From: Scolanthus callimorphus
Taxonomy: Eukaryota > Cnidaria > Anthozoa > Actiniaria > Edwardsiidae
DNA length: 64,000 nt
Assembly (NCBI GenBank): GCA_033964015.1
Contig: CM066920.1
Coordinates: 5,609,912 to 5,673,911, forward strand
Direction: 5' to 3'
In this document: piece after piece, positions 34,047 to 45,000 of the stretch
Layout of the letters: each line of letters begins with the position of its first letter
Position numbering within the stretch: the first letter of the stretch is position 1
Notes under the pieces: generated by a model
Databases searched by the model: none
Seen by the model: the letters and a program-made list of their open reading frames with translations, nothing else
What the model was told of the DNA's origin: nothing
Made by a program: the position numbers and the translations under genes

Positions 34047-34354
34047 TTAGCAATAATAACACTTAGCTTAGACATGATTTCTGCTATTTCCCCTTGAATT
34101 GTCTCCGCTTCGATGATTTCCGCCTCCAGATCTTCTTCTTTGACGACTTTAGGAGCGATTTGAGTGTCCAGTTCCTCGAGTTTTCCGGCCTTTTTTTGTA
34201 GTTGTTCGAGCGTGCACTTTGCGGCTGCACGCACGAGTTCCGACATCCCATCGTTCGCAAAAAACTCCTCTGCTTTCTTCAACAATTTAGTCAAATGGCC
34301 CCGGTGGCCTCTCCGAGATGCATATAGTTTTTGTAGCTCCTCCATCCTGGTCAC
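33968..34354 (-). pseudogene. BEL gag N-terminal segment, out of frame with the main ORF
   Basis: Begins at the proposed gag start (MEELQKLYASRRGHRG) right after the primer-binding site and has a coiled-coil-like acidic region. It overlaps the main frame by about 80 nt in a different frame. In relatives these form one polyprotein, so a one-base loss near the C-run at about 34000-34015 is likely; programmed frameshifting is less likely. Confidence 0.65.
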
Positions 34355-34364
34355 GGCACCAAAA

Positions 34365-34619
34365 TGTCACGACGAAAACGAGTAAAGAAGGTTCAATGAA
34401 ATATGGAGGAGTACACTTAGAATCTGTGTTTAATGGCGACTGAATCTCAACGTGCTTCTCACATTACATCACGTGATCTCGTTCCACAGGGAACCCGTAC
34501 TAATCACAATCAAATCTAACTGTAACAACTTGCAGTACGCTAACTATGAAAGTGTCTCAAATGTCACTTAATGAGAGAGAGTTCAGAGGAATAGTCATGC
34601 AAGGAAATGAGTTCAGACA
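34365..34619 (-). repeat. 5' LTR of the BEL element
   Basis: 255 bp, identical by eye to 31312-31566. Its outer edge is 27 bp from the ATG of the Sprouty-domain gene, transcribed the opposite way. Confidence 0.92.
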
Positions 34620-34646
34620 AGTGGAGACCCTCGCTTACTGTTCACC

Positions 34647-35639
34647 ATGGCATCAAGACCTCGCGGCCTTCCTAAAGCGCAACTCATGTGTCCATTCCAA
34701 GAGACCATAATGGTGAGGGCTGTCGATAACATTACTATTCACAGAGAAGTTTCAGCAATTTCACAAGTAGTGAGTAACAGAATCTCGAGCCAGACCAGAA
34801 CAAAGCACAAACCTCCACCGTTGCGACGTTCTTGGGAGACCGTCTCAGAAAGACTGTTCACCGACATAATATCCCCATCTGGTAACTTCCCCAAGACTGG
34901 CGAGTCTCCGCATTTCAACCAAGCGTACAACTGCCGTTTTGTTTTCAACCCAGGAAACGTATCTATGAAATTGGACGACAGGGCAGACAAGGAAACAATC
35001 AAAGGGGACATCTTTCATAGCAGGGTACCTACGATAATGGTTAATGATATAGAACTAAAGATAAAGTCGGATGGCCCTCCGCCCGTCCCTGAAAGATCCC
35101 CGAATTACTATCGACACTGTAATACTAAGAACACTTCGTCAAGCTCGTCCGCTTTGTCACCATCATCTCCAAGTTCCTTGCCATCATCGCCTTCTGGTAA
35201 CTTCCACGAAGTTTCACCCTTGCATTCCAAAGAACACATCTGTGTTACGCAGCCTCATATTCCGTATAGATTTAACTTTGAGGAGAGAAGCGTCGCTGCT
35301 AGTACGACGAAATTTTCTTACCAAGAGGGCAAGGTCGATAGAAGATGCAAATGTACTAAATGTATTAACTGTTGTACCTGTATGTGTTGCGTTAAAGCGT
35401 TATTCTATCACTGCACCAAGGATGACGAAAATGAACATTGGACTGATGGGGATCCCTGCGCTTGTGAGGTACCAGGGATGAGTTGCGTGACACGCTGGAG
35501 TAGTATTGCGTTACTTTCTTGCTGTCTCCCCTGTCTGGTGTGCTATCCGCCGTTAATAATGTGCGAGAAAGCTTTTCAGTGTGGTCAGAATACAGATAGG
35601 GATGGCGACCCATTTGCAAACTCTACAAATTTACTCTAA
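34647..35639 (+). CDS. Sprouty-domain protein, short-domain variant
   Basis: Intronless frame of 330 residues with a near-ideal start (TTCACCATGG). The N-terminal 230 residues are of low conservation and include a Ser/Pro-rich stretch near residues 165-190. From about residue 234 a cysteine-rich block carries the Sprouty signature: CTCMCCVKALFYHCTKDDE, DPCACE, then CCLPCLVCYPP. The family attaches to membranes by palmitoylation of these cysteines and restrains receptor-tyrosine-kinase/Ras-ERK signalling, notably FGF. Compared with vertebrate Sprouty, the segment between the first CKC motif and CMCC is about 25 residues shorter and the C-terminal cysteines after the CYPP block are reduced, so this may be a lineage variant. 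A canonical N-terminal CBL-binding tyrosine motif was not evident. The SPRED subfamily is less likely because no EVH1 domain is seen. The leader is interrupted by the BEL element. Confidence 0.85.
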   Translation: MASRPRGLPKAQLMCPFQETIMVRAVDNITIHREVSAISQVVSNRISSQTRTKHKPPPLRRSWETVSERLFTDIISPSGNFPKTGESPHFNQAYNCRFVFNPGNVSMKLDDRADKETIKGDIFHSRVPTIMVNDIELKIKSDGPPPVPERSPNYYRHCNTKNTSSSSSALSPSSPSSLPSSPSGNFHEVSPLHSKEHICVTQPHIPYRFNFEERSVAASTTKFSYQEGKVDRRCKCTKCINCCTCMCCVKALFYHCTKDDENEHWTDGDPCACEVPGMSCVTRWSSIALLSCCLPCLVCYPPLIMCEKAFQCGQNTDRDGDPFANSTNLL

Positions 35640-36306
35640 CTGCATGACAACTAATGCTCTTTCCAGTGGAACACACTACAAACTTTGTTCCTAGGTATTT
35701 ATCTCCCTGCTTCCTGAATTAATTAACACGTGCCTGTGCCCATTTGGCCATTAGCTGAGTGCAAACAATTGATCTGAACCTCGTGGGTACATTTAGCCAG
35801 AGCTAGGTTACTTTATTTTGTCAAGACTTTTCAAAAAATGTAACAAACAAGGAAATTGGTTTTGTAATACTATAATTCGATTAGGAATATAGCTATAAAC
35901 AAAACTGTGAAATATGACTAGAAAGGCCCAGGAGAGATGTGTATGTTTCAACCGACGTCTTGAAAATCCTTTTTCCCAAAACTCCTGCTTCATCAAGTCG
36001 CGGTAGAAAAGCAATTAACACGCATATCAGAATCGTTATGGGGTTGAAGTAACCACAGGGAGCCCACACGCCTCCTCATGGTATTTAGCTTCAACGACAA
36101 CAGTTTATATCGACGAGGCTCGACAAGGACCATACGAATATAACTTTAATGTTTCTTCAGTGGATCTTTTGGAAAATCGTTTTCCAAAAAACTATTACTT
36201 CATCAAGTAGTAGTCGAAAAACACGACGTCAATATCAGAATCGTTTATGATGCCTTCAAGAATGAAGTCTATTTAAATATTAGTGTTTCTAGTTACCACC
36301 GTATGC
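35640..36306. other. 3' flank of the Sprouty-domain gene with a diverged direct repeat
   Basis: A block of about 80 bp near 35960-36045 (TGAAAATCCTTTTTCCCAAA, then CTTCATCAAGTCGCGGTAG) recurs diverged near 36168-36250 (GGAAAATCGTTTTCCAAAAA, CTTCATCAAGTAGTAGTCG, ATCAGAATCGTT). No coding sequence. Confidence 0.5.
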
Positions 36307-36509
36307 AGCCGAATTCACACTAGAGACGAGTTTTCCGTCTGAGACGAGTTTCTGGTCAGAAAAATTTCCTGTCTTGGGAATTCTAGTCGGAAACTAGTCG
36401 GCTTATCGCCAAACTTTCTCCTTCAAAAAAGTTTTTTTTTTCGCGTGATGACAGAAGAAAAGGGAACAATATTCAAGACTAGAAACTCGTCTCTAGTGTT
36501 AATTCGGCT
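36307..36509. mobile_element. Foldback MITE, termini AGCCGAATTCACACTAGAGA
   Basis: Left AGCCGAATTCACACTAGAGA plus CGAGTTT pairs with right AACTCGTCTCTAGTGTTAATTCGGCT. It abuts the next foldback element without spacer. Confidence 0.75.
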
Positions 36510-36769
36510 ATTGCTACGCGACCTCAAAATTCACTGTTGCGATTGCCGATTTTGCGCAAGAAAACTGTAATAAACATTTTCTTGAACCAGAAGGTTTTAA
36601 AAACATGCGAGGCAAGGAAGCCAAGGGATAGCTTTATAGAACCATTTTGGTTGATTTGGTAATCAATTTCGACCCACCGAAGAGGCCGAATCCAGCGTTT
36701 TGGTTTGATTGACAGCTAAAAATCGCCAATAGCCCATCGCAACATTGAGTTTTGAGGTCGCGTAGCAAT
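36510..36769. mobile_element. Foldback MITE, termini ATTGCTACGCGACCTCAAAA
   Basis: Left end ATTGCTACGCGACCTCAAAA with TTGCGAT; right end ATCGCAACATTGAG and TTTTGAGGTCGCGTAGCAAT. Starts where the previous element ends. Confidence 0.75.
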
Positions 36770-37144
36770 GCAGTGGTAATGTAAAGTTTACATGTTTATC
36801 TGTTTTACAATAGATCTAGTGGAAATGTGTGGAAACTATCGTATGTTATTGTGAAACCCAAATCATGATTATTTATGTAATTAGAACAATATGGAATAAA
36901 AGATGATATTTTGTCTCCCGTAGTGGGCGTGAAGTTTTCAGTGGTTAACCGTTTGGGGATCTGAGTACAGCCGACTACTTTCGAAAAATGAATTATGAAG
37001 TTATAATGAGATGCTAATGGCGGCGTTACAGCCCAAGTAAGTATTTTTCCGGGCAATGCTGCCCCAAGAGAAATACTACTACCACCGAATCACCGCGGAG
37101 TCACACGAATTAATTCCTTCGTAAGAATAAAGAAAAATTCAAGT

Positions 37145-37211
37145 GACTCTAGTAGGATTCGAACCCACGACCCTTTCATTTGCCAATGCTCTACCACTGA
37201 GCTATAGAGTC
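37145..37211 (-). tRNA. tRNA-like sequence, 67 nt, probably a tRNA pseudogene or SINE head
   Basis: On the minus strand GACTCTA pairs with TAGAGTC as a perfect 7-bp acceptor stem. A-box TAGCTCAGTGGTAGAGC and B-box GGTTCGAATCC are intact, with a good T-arm (GTGGG/CCTAC) and D-arm (GCTC/GAGC). The part between (TTGGCAAATGAAAGGGTC) is about five nt too short and makes no proper anticodon stem. It may still be transcribed by Pol III. No anticodon is assigned. Confidence 0.65.
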
Positions 37212-37633
37212 AACTGGTAGCAGGTCGTGGTAATAGACCGATCCCGTCTATGCATTAATTAATCACCAAACAATGGGCAGTTTTCCCTGTGGAATTCAAA
37301 ATGTCCGAGCAACAAACTCGAAATTCGAAGATTTTTAATGAATTCTTCAGCTTTTCGTGACGAAAATATATAACCCATATACTATGACCAAACTTCTAAC
37401 ACTTTCCTGCAATCGGTGTGGTTTCCATGCTCTACGCCAAAGTAAAATTTTGGCTTGTCCGACGTAGCAACAGTAACTAGGAAGTAGAACAATGAATGCG
37501 GGATCGGTCAATTTGGATATTTTTCGATGCCTGCTGAGGCCATTCCGAAGATGCTCCGAATTCAATAATCAGAGCAGTCTGATCATCAGATTACGCATTT
37601 GCCATTCCATGCAGTAAACTCCCCCAGAGCATT

Positions 37634-37888
37634 AGAGCGGATTTCACATGACTGTCAAGACTTGTTATGTAATTGCGATTGCTTTGCGTTCTCATTGGCT
37701 ACTCGTTTTTTCTCAGCCAATCAAATTCTGTAGTAAATACAATTGCATAATTACTTAGTAATTGGTTCGGCTTGTGATTGGCTGAGAGAAAAGCCATTTA
37801 GGAGCAAGTGGTGATTTCTCTCGATTCTGATTGGCTAGTGATTGCTCAATTGCAATTGTTTTCACGACAGTCATGTGAAATCCGCTCT
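37634..37888. mobile_element. Foldback MITE, termini AGAGCGGATTTCACATGACT, copy 2
   Basis: A perfect terminal inverted repeat of about 22 bp, AGAGCGGATTTCACATGACT plus GT, is mirrored at the right end. Interior shared with 18873-19113. 255 bp, no coding sequence. Confidence 0.88.
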
Positions 37889-38487
37889 ATTGTGTAATTG
37901 CCATTTAATTTCGCAGACTTGTAACGATGTGATTTCTTAATGATAAGAAATCACATCAACTTCTTCAGCCATTCAGGCCGTGCTAACTAGTCTTGGAGGC
38001 GTCATTAGGTTTTGGGCATGAGTAGGCGTGACGTTGTTATTTCCTTGAAGGCGTGACAATTAAATAAACTACATGTTCATCAAAACAATTTCGTATCACC
38101 CTGCGCAAAGCCTACCATGATGCTGCAGCGTGGCCCGAGGTAGGATGAAATTGGTGCGCGTCATAAAATTGAACCATTGAAGCACGGAAACTAATTTGGA
38201 ATACAGCAGTCAGGACCTGGAAATCAAGCCTGACACGAGACATCTGTTGCGATGGAACGGATTTTTCAGTGTCGCGCCGACACTGACCTGAAGCTTGCTA
38301 CAAATCGGCCCGACAAATCGCAGTGTCTAAACCAGTCGTCATATGAACCGATCAGAGGATGGATTCGATCTATTGTCATTTTCATTGGCTCACATAACTA
38401 GAACTCGGTCATTGACGATTGTGATCGGATGTTAATATTTCTGCCTGTCAGTCGGCTGATAAATTGTTATAGAGAAAACCTCCTTAT

Positions 38488-38748
38488 GATCTGTCTAGAC
38501 CAGTTCGTGGTGATAAGAGGAGGAAAGAAAAACGAGGGAGTAAAACGTATACCGAAAGGTTGCAACTTGTATTATAACATGCCAGATATGCCTGTTTCGT
38601 TTATTACTGCGAAACTTGATCTGTCTAGACCAGTTCGTGGTGATGAAAAGAGGAAAGAAAAAACGAGGGAGAAAAATGTAAACCGAAAGGTTACAACTTG
38701 AATTATAACATGCCAAATATGTCTGTTTCGTTTATTACTGCGAAACTT
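38488..38748 (+). repeat. Two tandem copies of a 130-bp unit
   Basis: GATCTGTCTAGACCAGTTCG begins at 38488 and 38618; both copies run to TTATTACTGCGAAACTT with a few differences. The open frames on both strands here follow from the repeat. Confidence 0.88.
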
Positions 38749-41472
38749 TTCTGGTTGAAAAAAAAAAACCAGATTGAGAAATTTTTCCAGACGCTGGTCT
38801 AACCATGAGCTGTTCCCAATGCAAATGAAGAAACTATTGTATGGTTTATTTGCAGGAGCAAATGCGGCATACGTCTATTTGGTCACAGTTCTCCTCAGAA
38901 CGATAGGCTGTCCAAAACCCAAGTAAACACCAGGGAATATAGTTAAGACATTGAATTATTTTAGCAGAATGATAAGCATTAATATCATTGAGCGCTAAAA
39001 AATGTTCACCTTGACAGCTAGCTAGCGCTAGTGTTTTTAGCTAGGCCGAGGGCAACGGAGTTTTTCTTTACTCGTCGTTTCACTGGGATTATAAATATTG
39101 GGCTCAATTCCGCAAAACGTCTGGTCTCGCTATGGGTAATGACGATGAAATTACCTTGGCTTTTTGCCGAATCGCACCAAATTTGCTCAATTGCATATCG
39201 GACGCGCTTATATCGATAGCGGCGTCTTTTCCATACCGGGCCGAACAGTGAATAAGAACAGTGAATTCGGGAAAAGTGAATATTTTACTCTCAAAATGAA
39301 CAACAAAATAAGAATACTGTATAACATCTTTGAATTTATAAATTACTTAATAATTAAAGATTTGTTGCCTTTTTCTTAGTGAAAATGCTTTCAAAAATCT
39401 GAAAACGTTAACGAGACGAATTATACTCTAAATACCTGCTTAGTGCTTTCTCGACATGAGCCGTAAAACAAGAATATATGTCTGTAGCTTTCTGGGATTT
39501 TCTTGGTGAAAATGCTTACAAAATGGATATCTAGTTATCCGCTCAACAACTGCTTGCTCATAAAAATAAACACATAAAATAAACACGGCGAGAAATGAGA
39601 AATGGTTTTGCTAGTAGGACGAAACTTTTTTTTTAAATTAGTGCAAAATTAATGCAAATTAGTGCAAAATATTGCAATTCCACTGGATTTGTTTTTTTTG
39701 GATATGGAATAGTTAATCAAAAACATGAATAGAAGTTTCTGTTTATACAAGGATTTATATCACTTGTCAATATTTTTATAACATCATCACACTGCCTTTG
39801 ACTTATAGTTTTGATCAATGTCTCGGTTTAACTAGTTTTACAATAAAAGCTACTCAATAAGAAAAATCTCAAATCATATAAAACAAAGAAGAAACTTCCT
39901 CCTTACCAAAGACGTTTCTTCTAGGATCCGTAATAAAAATGATTAGAATAATTGAGACATTGTGCGAAACCAATAATTATACTTTTCAAACGATTAATAT
40001 GCTTTAGGGTTGTTTTAAAATTTGCATAACGCATTGCCAATGGAAGGTTATTTGATCTTCAGCCATGTTTGCTATGCTGGGGCGATAAACGTTCTTGCCC
40101 GCAGCCATAATTCTAGACGAGTTTGAGCTTATGATATCAAAAAAGACATGACGCAATGTGATGTGAAACTTCTAATGGCCGCAGTTTCCGATCCGATTCC
40201 CCAGAAAACCAACTGTCACTCTCATTAATTAAACAGTTATCGAAATGTCCCGACTATATCGAGCGCTTGAGGCTCAAGGAATACACAATGTTCATAGTAA
40301 AAAGCAGCAATTTTAAATCAATACATGAGAAAACCCACAGGGGATATCTCTTTTTCAGGAAAACCAATGTCTTCTATTACAGTATCGATAATTTTTGAAG
40401 GGTAAAATTGCTCCCTGCCACCTGTTTGGAACATGCATAATTTACCGACAAACCATATTTACATTGGCGACTTGCTTCAAAACGCGTCATCAAGCCCGCC
40501 AATGGTTTGACCAAATGACCAAGTTTTCGCGAAATTAGACTCAGACGGACTTCTCCAAATAGCTGTTAATGATTCTAATTTTCATGGCTCCCCATCCCCA
40601 ACTACAGAAAAGTTGATCGACTTTACCCTCCTCTGCGCAACGGGGATTACTTTTAACTACACCGAAAGAAAACAAAACGAAAAACTTGGGGTAAACTAAA
40701 AGATCGAAAACCACAAGCTAGGATGTTAATATTTCAGTGCTTTCAAAGGAAAATCTGGAGGCGATGTGGACTTTTGATTCTTCTTTGTATTAGGTTTCGC
40801 CTTGAACAGGATCTGATGAGACAACTGAAGACTACAGACACTGAGAGGCAGCCATCAGTCGTCGACAAATTTTTATTTTGTTTTTCGAATTGGAAGGTGT
40901 GAATAAAACGAGCTTGCTACCGCAGCTATTATATTTTGCTTAATATCGTGCAGTAAAATTATAGTCTGGGGTTGGTCGGGTTTTAATAATTAGCAATGTT
41001 GCTAGAATATGAAACGCGTTTGCGCTTCATTTTTGAACGATGATTTGTAGTAAAGTTCTACTTTACAATGACATTTATAAGTCGTATTTTATCGCTACCT
41101 TGATATTTGTGCTCTGTTAAGCAGATTAATCGTTTGTAATATAGTTCGCATGGACTTTACATTTACGAATCCCTGCTAGTGTGATGAGCTTGTTCCAGGA
41201 TAAGAACACTTAGATAACATCATTTTGACGCATTTGCGAGCGCGCTGTCTCGGATGCAATACACCATGTCATTGCTACTTGTAGAAAAACTACTCGTCGC
41301 GAGCTCACTATGCATCGGAAGTAAATCCTGGTCCAATGTCTTAATCTCTCGACGAGCTAGTTCAAACAATCTCTCAATCTCTGTAGATTTGGCACATCTT
41401 GAAGAGTTTAAAATTCATAATATTAACGTCATGTTTATGAGTTAAGAAGTGTCGGCCGTTTGCGGGTTGCGT
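38749..41472. other. Gene-poor AT-rich stretch, nothing recognised
   Basis: No gene, RNA or clear transposon end is supportable. The small open frames (39031-39379, 41254-41445) have no domain or splice context that I can defend. Confidence 0.35.
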
Positions 41473-42060
41473 TTATCTCACAGACGCTGGGTTTTCCAGT
41501 AGCTTCATAAACGACGGGTAACACTGCGCTCCCCTTAGAAATTCCTGTTGATTTATTGTGCCACTTCTGTCCCCGTCCAACTTTTCGAATAATTTGTTAG
41601 TGAATTTTTCGGGGGTACTTTCGTCTCTTGGAAGCTTTGACGTAGTCTCACCGCCGGCGAGCCGGAATATGGAGCGCACAATTTCTAGCATTTCTTTTCT
41701 ACTAACTTCTCCACTTCCATCCGAATCGTACATCTCAAAGGCCCAGCGTAGCTTGGTCTCCTTGCTTCCTCTTGAAATTATCGAGAGACCTTGAATAAAT
41801 TCCTGGAAATCGATTGTTCCGTCGTTGTTTTTGTCAAAGGTGCGAAAGATATGACCTGCGAAAATTGTCGCATCTCCAGTTTTGAAGGACTTGCTATACA
41901 TCTCGCAAAATTTGGACTGGGACATACGATTGTTCGGGCATTTAGCCTTGAATGCTGTATACCATTTTTGGAGTTCATCCTCGGTAAATTCAGTGGTCTT
42001 GCGTAGCTCCAGAATCTCGTCGTCCGTCAGTTTTTTCACTTTACTATTCTTTTTTCCCAT
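41473..42060 (-). CDS. EF-hand calcium sensor of the neuronal calcium sensor / visinin-like type
   Basis: Intronless frame of 195 residues, a normal length for the family. MGKKNSK at the N-terminus gives a glycine at position 2 and a Ser at 6, a myristoylation consensus. EF-hand 1 is degenerate (around CPNNRMSQSKF, in the place of the CPxG motif of this family). Three canonical loops follow: DKNNDGTIDFQE (residues 76-87), DSDGSGEVSRKE (112-123) and DGDRSGTINQQE (162-173). Members act as Ca2+-myristoyl switches that recruit targets to membranes in neurons and secretory cells. I cannot separate neurocalcin, VILIP and NCS-1 types from sequence alone; the lack of introns is unusual for NCS genes and could indicate a lineage-specific retrocopy family. 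Confidence 0.87.
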   Translation of the reverse strand: MGKKNSKVKKLTDDEILELRKTTEFTEDELQKWYTAFKAKCPNNRMSQSKFCEMYSKSFKTGDATIFAGHIFRTFDKNNDGTIDFQEFIQGLSIISRGSKETKLRWAFEMYDSDGSGEVSRKEMLEIVRSIFRLAGGETTSKLPRDESTPEKFTNKLFEKLDGDRSGTINQQEFLRGAQCYPSFMKLLENPASVR

Positions 42061-45000
42061 AATGAATCCGTGACCAGCTCTCGACGTGCTCTGGCTACGA
42101 ATGATCTCGATCTATAATCTTGGATTCACTGTTAGCTAAAAATGAGTTCTGAGTTTGTATGTATACACGCGTATACGGGCTTTCTATTGGCTCTTCGCTC
42201 ATTTGAATTGTAAAAGGCGACAGGCCCCCAATAAGGTGAAACTATTTATCTGCGATCACGCAGATAGGAGATAATGATTTATACAGCGAATTATGTCAAT
42301 TATTTAAAATTACGAAATTCCTTTAATATAAGCCAATTGAGGAAGTATAAGAATTCATTTCCTTCCACAACAACAAAATACTTATTTCCCTTTTAACAAA
42401 TCTTTCGATCATCAGGTGTATCCCTAGACGCGCGTCAGAAAACCACGTTTTTACTAGAAATTGCGTCGAAGAACAAGTTACAAAGAATTTGAGGATTCGC
42501 TAAGTAGCTTGATATGTTTGAAATTGATAAATGACGAAACCTCGGTTAGAAATAAATGGTCAGCAACGCGATAAGAAACCAATTAAAAAGAAAAAAGAAC
42601 GGTTAATATTCATAAAGTTTCCCGGCAGACTTTACTTCCTTTGCGCCTTTAGTTTGCTATTTGCACTGACATAACAGAAATCAAATTGAATATACTTCTC
42701 TTTAAAAAAAAATAGGTCGAACCCCTTAGAAGATATTTAGTTATTTGAAGCTCAAAAGCGTAGTCTTGCCAGCCATATGTTTTCATCTGTCGATGTGCAG
42801 ATATCCTTAAAGCCAACCAGAGCCAATGGCTTTCACTGTTTTCTGCGGCCAGCAAGGTCTTTGCACTTTTTGGAGGACTAATTCAGTAGGGATTCACTAT
42901 ATCAAAGCTCGTACCACTGAATGATGGAATCCAAGATTAGATATCTATCTGGGACGAGAAAAGAAAGTTTCCTTTCTTATTTTCTTATCTTCTTAAATTT
43001 AAAGATAAACTTTAAAGTTTGGTTCTCGGATTAATTATAGTTCAGCTAGAGGGAAAGTAAGTAAACTTGAGATTACAAATGGCCGAATTAGTAGTTTTTC
43101 GCCACAGTTTCAAGGGTGGTGCCGCTACTTTTAAGCTCATAGCATGAATGCAAGATAAGTGAAAGCAAATATGGTCATTTGACATCGATACCAATAAAAT
43201 ATCACGTTGTGCCGGTTTTTTAAAGTGTTTAATACTCTATTTGAAGAGCACAAAGGGCAAATGAAATACTCCATATTGATGAGCTCCGCACAAGAAGCGT
43301 CGCTTTTTTGGAGGCTTGCGCTTTTTTAGATAGCCGCTAAGAAGGGATTATTCGTACCTTTCTTATCTGCGACAGTTCTGCGGTTGGTAACACAAAAGTG
43401 CACATGCTTCGTTCAATTAAAGAAGCCAAATTTACTTTTTTAAGTTTATCCAGGGAAACGAACATTTTTCAGTTGTTTTGGCTAGCTATATAAAAGGTCT
43501 TCACCAATGTTAAACCATTTTTCCACTTTTTTTTATCCCTGAGGTGGGAGTTTTTGTATTGTTTAAATTCTCAACCTTTATTCGCAATAATAAAAAAGAA
43601 ATTTGTGTTTCAGTTTCATAATCATACATGCCACCTGATGATCTTGATGCATGTAATTATTTTATTTCAGAAGAAAATGTTTTATTTACAATGCACATGA
43701 AGTCATCAGAAAATTGAATGCGGACGTTTAAAGTTGAGTAGCGTTTCGCGGGGGGATTTTCACCGGAAAAATAGGTATTTAGATGCATAAAACACTTGAA
43801 ATCCCCTCGCTGTGGGCTGTGTTGTAAAAATTCTCCCTCGCTTTTTGTCGAGAAGAGGAGGCCGGAAGGCACGAAGCCACAACCTCATCGCCAACGATCA
43901 ATTTATCAACATTGAAATCAACCGTGCCTCCGCGCAGGCCTACTGCAGTTGTATTGAACCAAAACAAGGGTGGAAAATTAGACCTAGAGGATCAACCCAC
44001 TGGATCGATAAAGAGTAAATATTTTTATATTAATGAATAATTAATTGTAAAATGCTGTAACGCCAAAACAAATTTCAGACGAAAATGCATTTAGAAATTA
44101 AAATTGCAAAGTTGTACAATAAGCAAGCAATATTTTTGGATGAGTTATTCAAAATGATAAAGCTAAATGAAAGAGGTTATATATATATTTTAAAAATTTG
44201 TTCTTGTGCTTGTTCTTCTAAGAAAGGAAAAGAGGGAAAGGGTTCTCCCGCCCATGCATTCCCGAGGCATAATAATTATGATATTTCAAGCCGAAAGAAA
44301 GGGTGTTCTCCTCATAGTGAGGGAACTTCCAAACCCTGGAATTCACGACTGCTAAAAAGGCAGAGGTTGGAGGACTTAACGGGCTTCATTAGACGGCGCA
44401 AATCATTGCTGCCGCACAGCTTATGACTCCAAGAGCAAGGCGAGACAATCCCCTACTCTTACGAAGAGGGGAGGAAGAAAGGTTGTCTGTGTAATTCTTG
44501 TACAATACATGCCATTTCTGAAGAAGATTTTAAGTCAAGATTTGAATCGTTTTTCAGCCTTAAAAATGATGAACAATAGTTTCTATATGGCCTACGCCTA
44601 ATAACACGATAGTCATGTAGACAAGGGCAAACCATTTTACCACAAAACAAATTTATGTTTTGCCAGTTAAGTAAACAAGGGAGAATTTCCATGACAGATG
44701 GCAGCCGCCACAGGGCACTGGGAAAGCTCTGCGCTTTTGTCTCATATTCGCGGTATTCGTCTTCTGAATTTTCTTTCATTCCATTCGTTGTAACAATAAA
44801 GCTAACAATGAAGAGCACTTTGTAATTCAACTATTACGCCGTTTAACGTCTGCACTAAAAATGTCAGCGCTGAGTTACAAAGTAGTCAAAATAAAGTGAT
44901 TTTAATTTATTAGCAAGAAAACCAACGTTGATGTTAAAGTTACTGAAGTACACATGTTGATGTAAGGGGATTTTTCATTACGATTTCTCGGGAAAAATGA

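Larger units (their letters stand above)
31312..34619 (-). mobile_element. BEL/Pao LTR retrotransposon, internally deleted, with identical LTRs
   Basis: Two 255-bp direct repeats (31312-31566 and 34365-34619) begin TGTCACGACG and end GTTCAGACA; by eye they are identical. The element is flanked by a 5-bp duplication AGTGG (31307-31311 and 34620-34624). On the minus strand, TGGTGCCGTGACC directly inside the 5' LTR is the likely primer-binding site. Coding matter between the LTRs is gag with zinc knuckles, an aspartic protease and the first part of reverse transcriptase. RNase H and integrase are missing, so this copy needs help in trans. Identical LTRs imply a recent insertion. Confidence 0.93.

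Noticed and set aside
43779..44018. Overlapping opposing frames with patches resembling extracellular domains
   Set aside because: Short, no defined motif, no convincing exon borders.
44459..44830. Minus-strand frame resembling a small secreted cysteine-containing peptide
   Set aside because: It begins with TTG directly after an in-frame stop, so the apparent signal peptide has no ATG; no splice acceptor was evident.
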